A DNA stretch of 46,708 bases from an uncultured Pelagibacteraceae bacterium (lineage in GTDB: Bacteria > Pseudomonadota > Alphaproteobacteria > Pelagibacterales > Pelagibacteraceae): the NCBI GenBank assembly GCA_902628305.1, contig CACOMK010000005.1:1-46708 (forward strand). Direction: 5' to 3'. Below are positions 27,608-34,670 of this stretch, in pieces (position 1 is the first letter of the stretch; each line of letters starts with the position of its first letter). The notes under the pieces are model-generated. The model was not told where the DNA came from, searched no databases, and saw only the letters and a program-made list of their open reading frames with translations. The translations under genes were made by a program, and so were the position numbers.

Positions 27608-27930
27608 CATATATTGTAAATGACAAATGCATAAAGTGTAAACACACTGACTGTGTAGATGTTTGTCCCGTTGATTGCTTTTATGAAGGTAAAAATATGC
27701 TTGTAATTAAACCTGATGAGTGTATAGATTGTGGCGTTTGCGAGCCAGAATGCCCTGTTGATGCGATAAAAGCAGATACTGAACCTGGAAGCGAAAAATG
27801 GTTAGAAGTCAATGCAAAGTATTCTGAGATCTGGCCAAACATAAGCGAAAAAAAAGATCCACCATCGGATCATGAAAAATATACAAATGAAGAAAATAAG
27901 TACGAAAAATATTTTAAAGAAAATCTTTAA
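27604..27930 (+). CDS. fdxA: FdxA-type 7Fe-8S ferredoxin
   Basis: Small soluble electron carrier, 108 residues. Cysteines at 9, 17, 21 and 25 and at 40, 43, 46 and 50 follow the Azotobacter-type pattern for one 3Fe-4S and one 4Fe-4S cluster; Cys12 is an extra residue as in that family. Segments CVDVCPVDC and [12 protein letters not shown] are diagnostic, and [19 protein letters not shown] is the usual C-terminal extension. It overlaps the TerB-like gene by four bases, and its own 3' end is overlapped by the carD frame by 59 bases. Its redox partner is not identifiable here. Confidence 0.95.
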   Translation: MTYIVNDKCIKCKHTDCVDVCPVDCFYEGKNMLVIKPDECIDCGVCEPECPVDAIKADTEPGSEKWLEVNAKYSEIWPNISEKKDPPSDHEKYTNEENKYEKYFKENL

Positions 27931-28783
27931 AAGTAAAACAGATAAAAAAGTGAAAAAAAAAGCTCCTAAAAAGAAGGTCCTTAAACCAAAAAAAATAGTA
28001 AAAGTTAAAAAAGCTAAAAAAATAATTCAAAAAAAAACAAAAAAAATTGTTAAAAAAGTTTTATCCAAAACAACAAAAACAAAAAAAACTGTCAAACCCA
28101 TAGATACAGCAACTGAACAAAAAGTAGATAATTTAAGAATTTCAAAAACGAATGAAGTTAAGCCTGAAATAAAAAAAGTTAAAAAACAAGAAACTGAAAA
28201 AAGAGAGTATAAAATTAAAGATTATGTTGTTTATCCAAAACATGGGGTAGGCCAAATTACTGAATTTAAAAAAATTAACATTGGTGGAATTGATGTTGAA
28301 ACATATGTGATTAAATTTGAAAAAGACAAAGCTAATGGAATGGTTCCAGTAAATAAGCAGTCTAACTTAAGACCCTTAGCAACAATCAACCAGGTTAATA
28401 AATGTATTTCAATATTAAAGAGTAAACCAAAAATTAAAAGATCAATGTGGAGTAGAAGAGCGCAAGAATATGAGGCTAAAATATCCTCTGGAAAAATATA
28501 TGAGTTAGCAGAGGTCGTTAGAGATTTAAACAAAGGTGATGATCTTATGGTTGACCAGTCCTATAGTGAAAGACAATTATTTGAAAAAGCTTATGAGAGA
28601 ATTTTATCTGAATTTCAGATTGTTTTGAATGTATCATTGGAAGATACTCAAAAAAAATTAGATAAAGCACTGAAAAGAAATTTAAGTGGACAGCCCCAAG
28701 CAGTGACAGCTACAAAAACTACAGCAAATGAACTTCCTGTAGAGGAGCCAATTTCTGATACCGACGAACCGATAGAAGACTAA
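27872..28783 (+). CDS. carD: CarD-family transcription regulator with long lysine-rich N-terminal tail
   Basis: RNA-polymerase-binding regulator that stabilises open promoter complexes. The CarD/TRCF interaction domain begins near residue 110 ([19 protein letters not shown]) and includes [19 protein letters not shown]. The helical DNA-binding part follows, with [20 protein letters not shown] and [20 protein letters not shown]. Ahead of it are about 105 residues dominated by Lys with Thr, Val and Pro, a disordered histone-tail-like region not usual in CarD proteins of about 170 residues. The only ATG codons are at 27872 and 27887, both inside fdxA in another frame, so translation must re-initiate or couple within fdxA unless a non-ATG start is used. 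A strong terminator follows the stop. Confidence 0.88.
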   Translation: MKNIQMKKISTKNILKKIFKSKTDKKVKKKAPKKKVLKPKKIVKVKKAKKIIQKKTKKIVKKVLSKTTKTKKTVKPIDTATEQKVDNLRISKTNEVKPEIKKVKKQETEKREYKIKDYVVYPKHGVGQITEFKKINIGGIDVETYVIKFEKDKANGMVPVNKQSNLRPLATINQVNKCISILKSKPKIKRSMWSRRAQEYEAKISSGKIYELAEVVRDLNKGDDLMVDQSYSERQLFEKAYERILSEFQIVLNVSLEDTQKKLDKALKRNLSGQPQAVTATKTTANELPVEEPISDTDEPIED

Positions 28784-28787
28784 AAAA

Positions 28788-28825
28788 AACGCCTCTCACA
28801 CAAACTGTAATGAGAAGCGTTTTTT
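28788..28825. terminator. Bidirectional intrinsic terminator between carD and the polybasic gene
   Basis: AACGCCTCTCA (28788-28798) pairs with TGAGAAGCGTT (28811-28821) with one mismatch around a 12-base loop. A T6 run follows on the plus strand, for carD. The minus strand has an eight-T run (complement of 28783-28790 region), serving the convergent polybasic-protein gene. It is one of only two strong intrinsic terminators seen in the window. Confidence 0.85.
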
Positions 28826-28843
28826 GTAAAGAATACTAAGTTA

Positions 28844-28936
28844 CTATTTTCTTCTTCTTTTTTTTGCTTTTTTCTTAGCTTTTTTCTTAGCTTTTTTCTT
28901 AGTTTTCTTTGCCGCTTTTTTTCTTTTCTTAGGCAT
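28844..28936 (-). CDS. 30-residue polybasic (Lys/Arg/Ala) protein
   Basis: Starts at the ATG complementary to 28934-28936 and stops at TAG (28844-28846). The start is MPKKRKKAAKK, then three repeats of A-K-K-K, then a C-terminal KKRRRK. By my count 18 Lys and 4 Arg make 22 of 30 residues basic, and the remainder are almost all Ala. A good ribosome binding site, AAGGGAG, lies 6-7 bases before the ATG, unlike most genes here. A perfect 10-1-10 palindrome lies 21 bases upstream, and a shared terminator lies downstream. The composition resembles the tails of histone H1-like nucleoid proteins or ribosome-associated basic peptides. I do not recognise a named family. The strong expression signals on both sides argue it is real. 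Confidence 0.7.
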   Translation of the reverse strand: MPKKRKKAAKKTKKKAKKKAKKKAKKRRRK

Positions 28937-28957
28937 CTTTAGCTCCCTTTTAAGTTA

Positions 28958-28978
28958 AACGAATCAAATTGATTCGTT
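28958..28978. promoter_or_regulatory. Perfect 10-1-10 palindrome upstream of the polybasic gene
   Basis: AACGAATCAA and TTGATTCGTT are exact inverted complements around a single A. As DNA it looks like a dimeric-repressor operator. In the minus-strand transcript it would form an 8-base stem with a 5-base loop just before the ribosome binding site. Each arm also contains a GANTC site, the sequence methylated by CcrM-type enzymes. The remaining gap to 29135 is extremely AT-rich with no gene or structure I can support. Confidence 0.6.
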
Positions 28979-29135
28979 GTTAATGTATTTTTATTTTTTT
29001 CTATAAGTTATGTCAATTCTTTAATTAAAACTTAAATTTTAAAAAAAATGTTTTTAATTTTTTATTTTTATAAAACTTTTTTTTATTAATTTTGTTAATG
29101 TTTATGCGGTTTATAAACAGCTTTATAAAAGTGAT

Positions 29136-30866
29136 TTAATAAAGACTTTCTAGCTGGTTTTTATATTTTTCTGTAACTTTTTTTCTTTTTACTTTCATTG
29201 TTGGCGTCATCAAACCATTTTCTATAGAAAAATTTTCATCTATCAATTGAATTTTTTTTATTTTTTCTAATAAAGTTAACTTAGTATTTATTTTTTCTAT
29301 TGCTTTATTAATTTTCTCCTTTTCATTTAAAAAATCTTTATTAGGTACAATTAAAGCAACTAAGTAATTTTTTTTATCTCCATATACCATGCATTGATCA
29401 ATCTCTGGTTCATTTGTAACCATATTTTCAATTTTAGCTGGTGAAATATTATCTCCTCCGGCACTTACTATAATATCTTTTTTTCTATCAGTAATTCTTA
29501 AGTAGCCATCATTTGGATCTATTTCTCCAATATCACCTGTATGAAGCCATCCATTTATAATTACTTTTTCTGTTTCCTCTTTTTTATTCCAATATCCTAA
29601 CATTACATTTTCACCTTGAACTAAAATTTCTCCATCTTCGGCAATTTTTACTTTATTACCTTTAAATGGAGGACCTACAGTTTCAACTTTTATTTTGTGT
29701 ATTGGATTACAACTTACTACTGGTGATGTTTCTGTTAAACCATAACCCTGAAGAGTTGGTAGTCCGACAGCATTTAAAAATTCACCTATTTCTTTGTCTA
29801 AAGCACCACCACCTGAAACAAAAGCTTTTAAATTTCCACCAAACTGTTTTTTAATTTTCTTTCTGACTAATTTATCAGCTATAAAGTTGAATAATTTTTC
29901 AGAAAAAGTCATTTTTTGATTTAGTAATTTTTTCCTACCTAATCGAAGAGTTATATCTATTAATTTTGCTTTAAAACCTGTTTGTTTTTTTAAATTCATA
30001 TTAATTTTATTGTAAAGGTTTTGATAAAATCTGGGAACTGCAGTCATAATTGTAGGTTTTGCTTCAGATATATTTTCGAGAAGCTTTTCAATTTTTTCTG
30101 CGTAGAATACTTTAGCTCCTACTGCTATCTGTGCAAATTGAACACAATGTTCATAAGAATGAGAAAGAGGAAGCCAAGTTAAAAATACTGGCCTTGAGTT
30201 AAATAATGGTCTCATAATTTCACATGCTCCAACAAGATTATTTAAAATTCCACCATGACTTAAAATTACTCCCTTAGGATTTCCTCCAGTTCCAGAGGTA
30301 TATATAATACATGCAGGAGAATTTCTTTTTAGTTTATTATTTTCAATTTTATCTTCCTTTGGTAAATTATTTTTCAATATTATGTTAAAATCTAAATATT
30401 TTTCTGTGTTAATTAAATTTAATTTATTTATTACTTTATCCATTTCATCCAAAGTAATAACTTTTTGAATAAAATTTTTTTCGTTAATCGTATTGTTTAA
30501 TTTTTTAAGCATTTCATTATTTGAAACAATAACTAAGCTAGGTTCACAATCTTCGATCAAATACTTATAATCATCTTCTGTATAAGTTGTATATGCTGGA
30601 ACTGTGATTCCCCCAGCTAACATAATAGCTAAATCAGAAACAAACCACTCTGGTCTGTTTTCTGAAACTAAAAGACATCTATCACCTTCTTTTATATTTT
30701 CTTTAATAACTTTTGATAATTTTAAAATATTCTTTTCAGTTTGTTCCCATGTGTATTTTTTTTTGTTGTTTGGGTTTAGCCATTCTAAAAAAATATCATT
30801 TTTATTTTGTTTATTTGCTTGATTAACAAACAATTCGATTAAATTATTTAGGTTATCTAAATTCAT
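29136..30866 (-). CDS. Long-chain acyl-CoA synthetase-like AMP-binding ligase
   Basis: ANL-superfamily ligase predicted to form acyl-adenylates and acyl-CoA from fatty acids. The P-loop is IIYTSGTGGNPKGVILSHGG (about residues 185-204). Other core motifs are WLPLSHSYEHCVQF, GYGLTETSPVVSCNP, NGWLHTGDIGEID and the hinge DRKKDIIVSAGGDNISP. The C terminus retains a lysine-rich GLMTPTMKVKRKKV segment near the expected catalytic lysine. The lid-region wording and length (576 residues) fit FAA1/FadD15-like long-chain synthetases. The gene stands alone, downstream of tRNA-Leu on the same strand with seven bases between. Chain-length preference is unknown. Confidence 0.9.
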   Translation of the reverse strand: MNLDNLNNLIELFVNQANKQNKNDIFLEWLNPNNKKKYTWEQTEKNILKLSKVIKENIKEGDRCLLVSENRPEWFVSDLAIMLAGGITVPAYTTYTEDDYKYLIEDCEPSLVIVSNNEMLKKLNNTINEKNFIQKVITLDEMDKVINKLNLINTEKYLDFNIILKNNLPKEDKIENNKLKRNSPACIIYTSGTGGNPKGVILSHGGILNNLVGACEIMRPLFNSRPVFLTWLPLSHSYEHCVQFAQIAVGAKVFYAEKIEKLLENISEAKPTIMTAVPRFYQNLYNKINMNLKKQTGFKAKLIDITLRLGRKKLLNQKMTFSEKLFNFIADKLVRKKIKKQFGGNLKAFVSGGGALDKEIGEFLNAVGLPTLQGYGLTETSPVVSCNPIHKIKVETVGPPFKGNKVKIAEDGEILVQGENVMLGYWNKKEETEKVIINGWLHTGDIGEIDPNDGYLRITDRKKDIIVSAGGDNISPAKIENMVTNEPEIDQCMVYGDKKNYLVALIVPNKDFLNEKEKINKAIEKINTKLTLLEKIKKIQLIDENFSIENGLMTPTMKVKRKKVTEKYKNQLESLY

Positions 30867-30873
30867 AATTACA

Positions 30874-30958
30874 TGGTGGGCGAAGAGAGAATCGAACTCT
30901 CACTTCTTGCGAAACACGATTTTGAGTCGTGCGCGTCTACCAGTTCCGCCATTCGCCC
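30874..30958 (-). tRNA. tRNA-Leu (anticodon CAA)
   Basis: On the minus strand, acceptor GGGCGAA pairs with TTCGCCC. The anticodon stem CACGA/TCGTG encloses CTCAAAA, giving anticodon CAA for UUG codons. A long class II variable arm follows, then T stem GAGAG/CTCTC around TTCGATT, discriminator A and an encoded CCA. The 85-base length is normal for tRNA-Leu. The CoA-ligase gene begins seven bases downstream. Confidence 0.97.
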
Positions 30959-31021
30959 TAGTTATTTAATTAAATTTTATTTTAAATAGTATAAGAACTA
31001 AATTTATATTAAAACCAAAAA

Positions 31022-31627
31022 ATGTTTCAAACACTTTATAAAAAATGTTTAGAATTAGCGGCGCATAAAAGTTCAAATTTTTATTTAGGATTTGTATCTT
31101 TTATAGAAAGTTCATTTTTTCCAATTCCTCCGGATGCAATGATTATCCCTATGGTTATTGCTAAAAAAAAACAGTATATAAAAATATTTTTAATAGCTTC
31201 AATATTTTCAGTTCTTGGAGGAGTTTTTGGTTATTTAATAGGTTATCTATTTATTGATCTAGCAATGTATTTAATCGAATTTTATGGTTATCAAGATAAA
31301 GTTGAAAGTTTAAAATTGAGCATGTCTCAAGGTAGTGGATTCCTTACTTGGCTAAGTATCCTTTTTTTAGCTGGCTTTACCCCATTACCTTATAAAGCCT
31401 TTACAATTGCAAGTGGTTTAATTGCTTTTAATCTTCCTATTTTTATAATTGTTAGCTTAATTTCAAGAGGCCTGAGATTTTTTATTGTTGCTTATTTATC
31501 TCATAAATTTGGAGATTTATTTACAGTGTACATGGAAAAACATGGATCAAAATGGTTCACCATTATTGGATTTATTATAGTTATAATATTTATTATTATT
31601 TATTTATTTTTTAAATTTAATGGTTGA
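31022..31627 (+). CDS. DedA/YqaA-like VTT-domain membrane protein
   Basis: Polytopic inner-membrane protein of the VTT (SNARE-associated/DedA) superfamily, 201 residues. Conserved FIESSFFPIPPDAMIIP near residues 27-43 is the signature re-entrant segment with acidic residue and prolines. GYLIGYLF and the later FLAGFTPLPYKAFTIASGL (about residues 115-133) form the second re-entrant region. Some family members move undecaprenyl phosphate or other lipids across the membrane; the YqaA branch is not well characterised. Here it is first in a tight cluster with dsbB (8-base overlap) and coq7. A role in lipid movement is inference. Confidence 0.85.
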   Translation: MFQTLYKKCLELAAHKSSNFYLGFVSFIESSFFPIPPDAMIIPMVIAKKKQYIKIFLIASIFSVLGGVFGYLIGYLFIDLAMYLIEFYGYQDKVESLKLSMSQGSGFLTWLSILFLAGFTPLPYKAFTIASGLIAFNLPIFIIVSLISRGLRFFIVAYLSHKFGDLFTVYMEKHGSKWFTIIGFIIVIIFIIIYLFFKFNG

Positions 31628-32105
31628 GATTAACAAAACAATTACATTAAAATTAATTTTTTTAATTAGCATTCTTGCTCTAGCTTCAGCATTTTTTATT
31701 GAATATGTTCTGGGTCATCAACCTTGTAACTTATGTTTACTTGAGAGAATTCCATACATAACAGCATTAATAATTATTTTATTAAATTATAAATTTATTC
31801 AACTTGAAAAATATTTCTTGCTGTTGCTTATTTTAATTTTTTTAGCTGCTACCATTTTGTCTTTATATCATCTAAGTGTTGAACAGGGCTTTATTGAGGA
31901 GTCATTAGTTTGTGATTTAAAAAAAGGGTCAAATTTATTATCAAAAGAGGATATATTAAAACAATTACAGGAAAAAAATATAAGCTGTAAAGATGTGACA
32001 TTTAAAATTATGGGATTATCACTTACAAGTTATAATATCATTATTAGTTTGCTGATAACTGTTAGCAGTGCTAAAGTTTATTTAGACTATGACAAAAATA
32101 AATAA
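31620..32105 (+). CDS. dsbB: Disulfide bond formation protein B (DsbB family)
   Basis: Inner-membrane quinone reductase that re-oxidises the periplasmic thiol oxidase DsbA. About four transmembrane helices in 161 residues. The first periplasmic loop carries GHQPCNLCLLERIPY with the CxxC pair (about residues 35-38). The second loop carries the other pair, in EESLVCDLKKGS and KNISCKDV. Electrons go to ubiquinone, which fits the quinone-biosynthesis gene coq7 immediately downstream. It overlaps the VTT-protein gene by eight bases and coq7 by 17 bases. No dsbA is present in the window. Confidence 0.9.
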   Translation: MVEINKTITLKLIFLISILALASAFFIEYVLGHQPCNLCLLERIPYITALIIILLNYKFIQLEKYFLLLLILIFLAATILSLYHLSVEQGFIEESLVCDLKKGSNLLSKEDILKQLQEKNISCKDVTFKIMGLSLTSYNIIISLLITVSSAKVYLDYDKNK

Positions 32106-32622
32106 AAAAAGAGTTGAAGAATTTATAAGAGTTGATCACGCTGGTGAACGAGGCGCTGTTAAGATTTATGAAGGACAGTTGCTCGCACTAAACACTTTTG
32201 TAAAAAATGAGGATTTAAAAAGAAAAATTGAAGATATGAAGGTTCATGAGAAAGAACATTGTGAATTTTTTGAAAACGAAATTAAAAAAAGAAACATACA
32301 ACCTACTAAATTTTTACCGTTATGGGACTTGTTAGGTGTTGGATTGGGGTTTGGAACAACATTGCTTGGAAAAAAAGCTGCGATGTTATGCACTGCATCT
32401 GTTGAAGAGGTTATTGACGAGCATTACTTAAATCAAATAAATCAGTTAGATAATAGTGAAAAAGATTTAAAAAAAAAGATCACAAAATTTAGACAAGATG
32501 AAATAGACCATAAAGATATTGCATATGACGAAGGTGCAACAAAAAAGGGGCCCTATTTATTGTTAGATAAAATTATTAAGACTGGCTCTAGAATTGCAAT
32601 AAACATATCTGAGAAAATTTAA
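32089..32622 (+). CDS. coq7: Demethoxyubiquinone hydroxylase (Coq7 family)
   Basis: Di-iron monooxygenase performing the C6 ring hydroxylation in ubiquinone synthesis, peripheral on the inner membrane and O2-dependent. Ferritin-like metal ligands are visible in order: VDHAGERGAVKIYEGQ, VHEKEHCEFFE, SVEEVIDEHY and RQDEIDHKDIAYDEG, giving the expected Glu and ExxH set. At 177 residues it is the single-domain bacterial type. It overlaps dsbB by 17 bases. Its stop interlocks with the convergent HNH gene by the 4-base TTAA. Other ubiquinone genes (ubiE, ubiB) are at 42-44 kb. Confidence 0.95.
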   Translation: MTKINKKRVEEFIRVDHAGERGAVKIYEGQLLALNTFVKNEDLKRKIEDMKVHEKEHCEFFENEIKKRNIQPTKFLPLWDLLGVGLGFGTTLLGKKAAMLCTASVEEVIDEHYLNQINQLDNSEKDLKKKITKFRQDEIDHKDIAYDEGATKKGPYLLLDKIIKTGSRIAINISEKI

Positions 32623-33188
32623 GCCTCTAACTCCACATCCCAATACAAATAATCCATCCAACTTTTATGTAAAAAATTTGGTGGGAAATTTTTTCCATTT
32701 TTATGCAAATCCTCCGTCGATGGTCTGTAAGGATACTGGTGCAGCTTCATACCTGAAAATTTTAATAATTTTCCACCTTTTTTTACATTACATGCAGAAC
32801 AAGCTGTTACAACATTATCCCAATTAGTTTCACCACCTTTGGATCTAGGTAATAAATGATCAAAAGTTAGCTCCTCATTACTTCCACAATATTGGCACGA
32901 AAATTTATCTCTTAAGAATACATTAAATCTTGTAAAACTTGGCTTACTTTGAGGAACAATATAATCTTTTAGAGCTATCACGCTTGGCAATTTCATATTG
33001 AATGATGGACTTCTTATAGTTCTATCGTAATTGCTGACAATAATAACTCGATCAAGAAAAACTGACTTAACTGTATCCTGCCATGACCATAAAGATAAAG
33101 GGTAATAACTCAAAGGCCTATAGTCAGCATTAAGTACTAATGCTGGACATTTTTCTAATGAAACATTTTGTTCAATAAAGTTATTCAT
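32619..33188 (-). CDS. HNH endonuclease-domain protein
   Basis: A 189-residue protein with a well-formed HNH nuclease fold in the second half: zinc-type cysteine pair CQYC near residue 97, the catalytic FDHLLPRSKGGETNWDNVV (about residues 108-126), and the second pair CSACNVKKGG. The N-terminal part (ALVLNADYRPLSYYPLSLWS) is typical of a widespread chromosomal HNH group found in many alphaproteobacteria, not of homing or phage enzymes. Its natural substrate is unknown. No intron, restriction partner or mobile-element ends lie nearby, so it looks like a resident gene. Confidence 0.88.
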   Translation of the reverse strand: MNNFIEQNVSLEKCPALVLNADYRPLSYYPLSLWSWQDTVKSVFLDRVIIVSNYDRTIRSPSFNMKLPSVIALKDYIVPQSKPSFTRFNVFLRDKFSCQYCGSNEELTFDHLLPRSKGGETNWDNVVTACSACNVKKGGKLLKFSGMKLHQYPYRPSTEDLHKNGKNFPPNFLHKSWMDYLYWDVELEA

Positions 33189-33236
33189 TTATTTAATTTT
33201 AACTTAGTTAAACAAATTTATCAATAATAAGAGATG

Positions 33237-33887
33237 TTAAATTTTTTTTAAAATAAAATTTAAAGCTGTACTTGATGCTTCAATAGGAATATGATGATCA
33301 CAATTTTTTATTAATAATGTATCAACTTTAACATTATTTCTAATTAAAAAATCTTTTGCTTCTAGTAAATGTGTTGATGAGACAATTTGATCTGCTTCAC
33401 CATGTATAAGTAATATTTCAGTATTATTTTTGATTCTATTTTTCAAATCTTTTTGATTAATTATTTTTCCAGAAAAACCAACTATACATAAAAATTTTTC
33501 TTCAGATGTAAGACCTACATTTAAAGACATCATACATCCTTGACTGAATCCTGATAAAGAGATTTGATCATTTGATAACTTAAACTCTTGTTTTATTTCA
33601 TCAATAAATTTTTTTAAAACTTCTTCAGCTTTAATTGATTGCTCTAGTATGTAGTCAGAATCATCTTTAGTTAAATCAAACCATTGGTAACCTGAAGGAT
33701 TTATAGCACATGGTTCATGACCATTAGGACAGATAAAGATTGTATTAGGCATATGTCTTTTCCAGTTTAAAGAAAGCATGCTTATATCCTTTCCATCCCC
33801 TCCATAACCATGAAGCAAAATAATTGCATTTTTGATTTCAATACCATTTTCTGGTTTAATAATTATTGAATCTAGGCAAAATGTCAT
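33237..33887 (-). CDS. Phospholipase/carboxylesterase-family serine hydrolase
   Basis: Alpha/beta hydrolase of the carboxylesterase/thioesterase group, 216 residues, probably cytoplasmic. LLHGYGGDGKDISML (about residues 25-39) is the oxyanion region, LSGFSQGCMMSLNVG (about 112) holds the nucleophile serine, LLIHGEADQIVSS (about 160) the acid, and NCDHHIP the histidine. Substrate unknown. A minus-strand TTGACA (complement of 33910-33915) and, 18 bases on, TACTAT overlapping the annotated ATG make a promoter-like pair. If that promoter is real, the true start would be further downstream or non-ATG. Divergent from the HIG1-like gene by 49 bases. Confidence 0.87.
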   Translation of the reverse strand: MTFCLDSIIIKPENGIEIKNAIILLHGYGGDGKDISMLSLNWKRHMPNTIFICPNGHEPCAINPSGYQWFDLTKDDSDYILEQSIKAEEVLKKFIDEIKQEFKLSNDQISLSGFSQGCMMSLNVGLTSEEKFLCIVGFSGKIINQKDLKNRIKNNTEILLIHGEADQIVSSTHLLEAKDFLIRNNVKVDTLLIKNCDHHIPIEASSTALNFILKKI

Positions 33888-33924
33888 AGTAGATAAATTA
33901 TGTTTTTTATGTCAAAACACAATC

Positions 33925-33930
33925 TATAAT
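33925..33930 (+). promoter_or_regulatory. Perfect TATAAT box six bases before the HIG1-like gene
   Basis: TATAAT at 33925-33930 precedes the ATG at 33937 by six bases, with no Shine-Dalgarno sequence. If used as a -10 element, transcription would begin at or next to the A of the ATG, a leaderless mRNA. No good -35 is visible. Confidence 0.45.
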
Positions 33931-33936
33931 AAAAAA

Positions 33937-34140
33937 ATGATTTCAGGAATATTAGTAAAAGTTTTATCAATAGCTCTTTTGATAGCTGTGGGAATAGTTT
34001 TAATCTTAGGTATAGGCACACTTTTTAAAGGTGGTGAAACTAGTAAAAAATATTCAAATAAATTAATGCAATTAAGAGTTATTTTGCAATTTATTGCTAT
34101 TATAGCTTTAGTTGGCTTTGCTTATTTTTTTAAAGATTAG
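33937..34140 (+). CDS. HIG1-domain / twin-transmembrane small protein
   Basis: A 67-residue membrane protein with two hydrophobic helices (ILVKVLSIALLIAVGIVLIL and VILQFIAIIALVGFAYFF) joined by a loop with GTLFKGG and SNKLMQLRV. This is the layout of the HIG_1 (hypoxia-induced gene 1) family, whose mitochondrial members assist cytochrome oxidase assembly. I start it at the ATG 33937-33939. The open frame extends 35 codons further, but that extension overlaps the divergent esterase gene and lacks family similarity. It is convergent with the thioredoxin-like gene, the stops overlapping by four bases. Confidence 0.82.
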   Translation: MISGILVKVLSIALLIAVGIVLILGIGTLFKGGETSKKYSNKLMQLRVILQFIAIIALVGFAYFFKD

Positions 34141-34646
34141 TTATATTTTTTTATCCAATTAATAAAATTTTTATCTTCAAAATCAATTGAACCTATTATC
34201 CTAGCAAATTCTTGGCCCTCTTTATTAATTAAAATTGATGTAGGGACACCTCTTAAAGAAAACATTTTTGCTAATGTAGTAGGTGGATCAAAATAAGGTT
34301 CAAAGTTTTTAATTTTAAGGTCTACAAAAAATTTATTAACTTTGTCTAAATTTTCTTTACCAATATTAATTGCAAAAATTTTTAATTTATCTAACTCTGG
34401 GTTAGCGTGGATTTTATCTAAAGATGGCATCTCTTCTTTGCAAGGTTCACACCAAGTTGCCCAAAAATTCAATATCAATAAGTTGCCCATATATTGATCG
34501 ATATTAATTTTTTGATCCTTTTTGTCTAAAAAAATAACATTATCATATGTTTTTGGTATTTTATGGATTACAATATTTTTAATCTCAGGTAGTTCCTGAG
34601 CTACGACATTAGTTGTCAAAAAAATAAATATTATTAAAAATCTCAT
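34137..34646 (-). CDS. TlpA/ResA-like periplasmic thioredoxin
   Basis: Membrane-anchored or secreted thiol-disulfide oxidoreductase, 169 residues. The N terminus MRFLIIFIFLTTNVVAQ is a short signal or anchor sequence. The thioredoxin fold begins near residue 45, with NFWATWCEPCKEEMP holding the CxxC active site (CEPC, about residues 66-69), and SLRGVPTSILI with the cis-proline. TlpA-type proteins reduce cysteines of cytochrome c or copper chaperones. The gene lies divergent to argH with only 24 bases between the start codons, an arrangement I recall from many alphaproteobacteria. Confidence 0.88.
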   Translation of the reverse strand: MRFLIIFIFLTTNVVAQELPEIKNIVIHKIPKTYDNVIFLDKKDQKINIDQYMGNLLILNFWATWCEPCKEEMPSLDKIHANPELDKLKIFAINIGKENLDKVNKFFVDLKIKNFEPYFDPPTTLAKMFSLRGVPTSILINKEGQEFARIIGSIDFEDKNFINWIKKYN

Positions 34647-34662
34647 GTTAAATAGGTATAAT
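34634..34662 (+). promoter_or_regulatory. Candidate argH promoter in the 24-base divergent gap
   Basis: TATAAT at 34657-34662 is a perfect -10 box, with TTAAAA (34634-34639) 17 bases upstream as a weak -35 inside tlpA. It ends eight bases before the argH ATG, so the transcript would have almost no leader. The same gap contains the inverted repeat GGTAT-AATTAA-ATACC (34655-34670). Confidence 0.5.
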
Positions 34663-34670
34663 TAAATACC

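Noticed and set aside
27872..28140. Poly-A-rich start of carD as a possible frameshifted pseudogene
   Set aside because: The frame runs unbroken from the tail through the complete CarD domain to a stop followed by a terminator.
28979..29135. Short A/T repeats and mini-frames between the polybasic gene and the CoA ligase
   Set aside because: Low-complexity A/T runs with no start signals, coding character or stable structure.
32619..33188. HNH gene as a sign of a homing or mobile element
   Set aside because: Its N-terminal region and compact setting match a resident chromosomal HNH family; no intron, inverted ends or duplicated target is visible.
33832..33936. Upstream extension of the HIG1-like frame
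   Set aside because: It is antisense to the esterase 5' end and has no HIG1 character; a TATAAT lies just before the chosen ATG.
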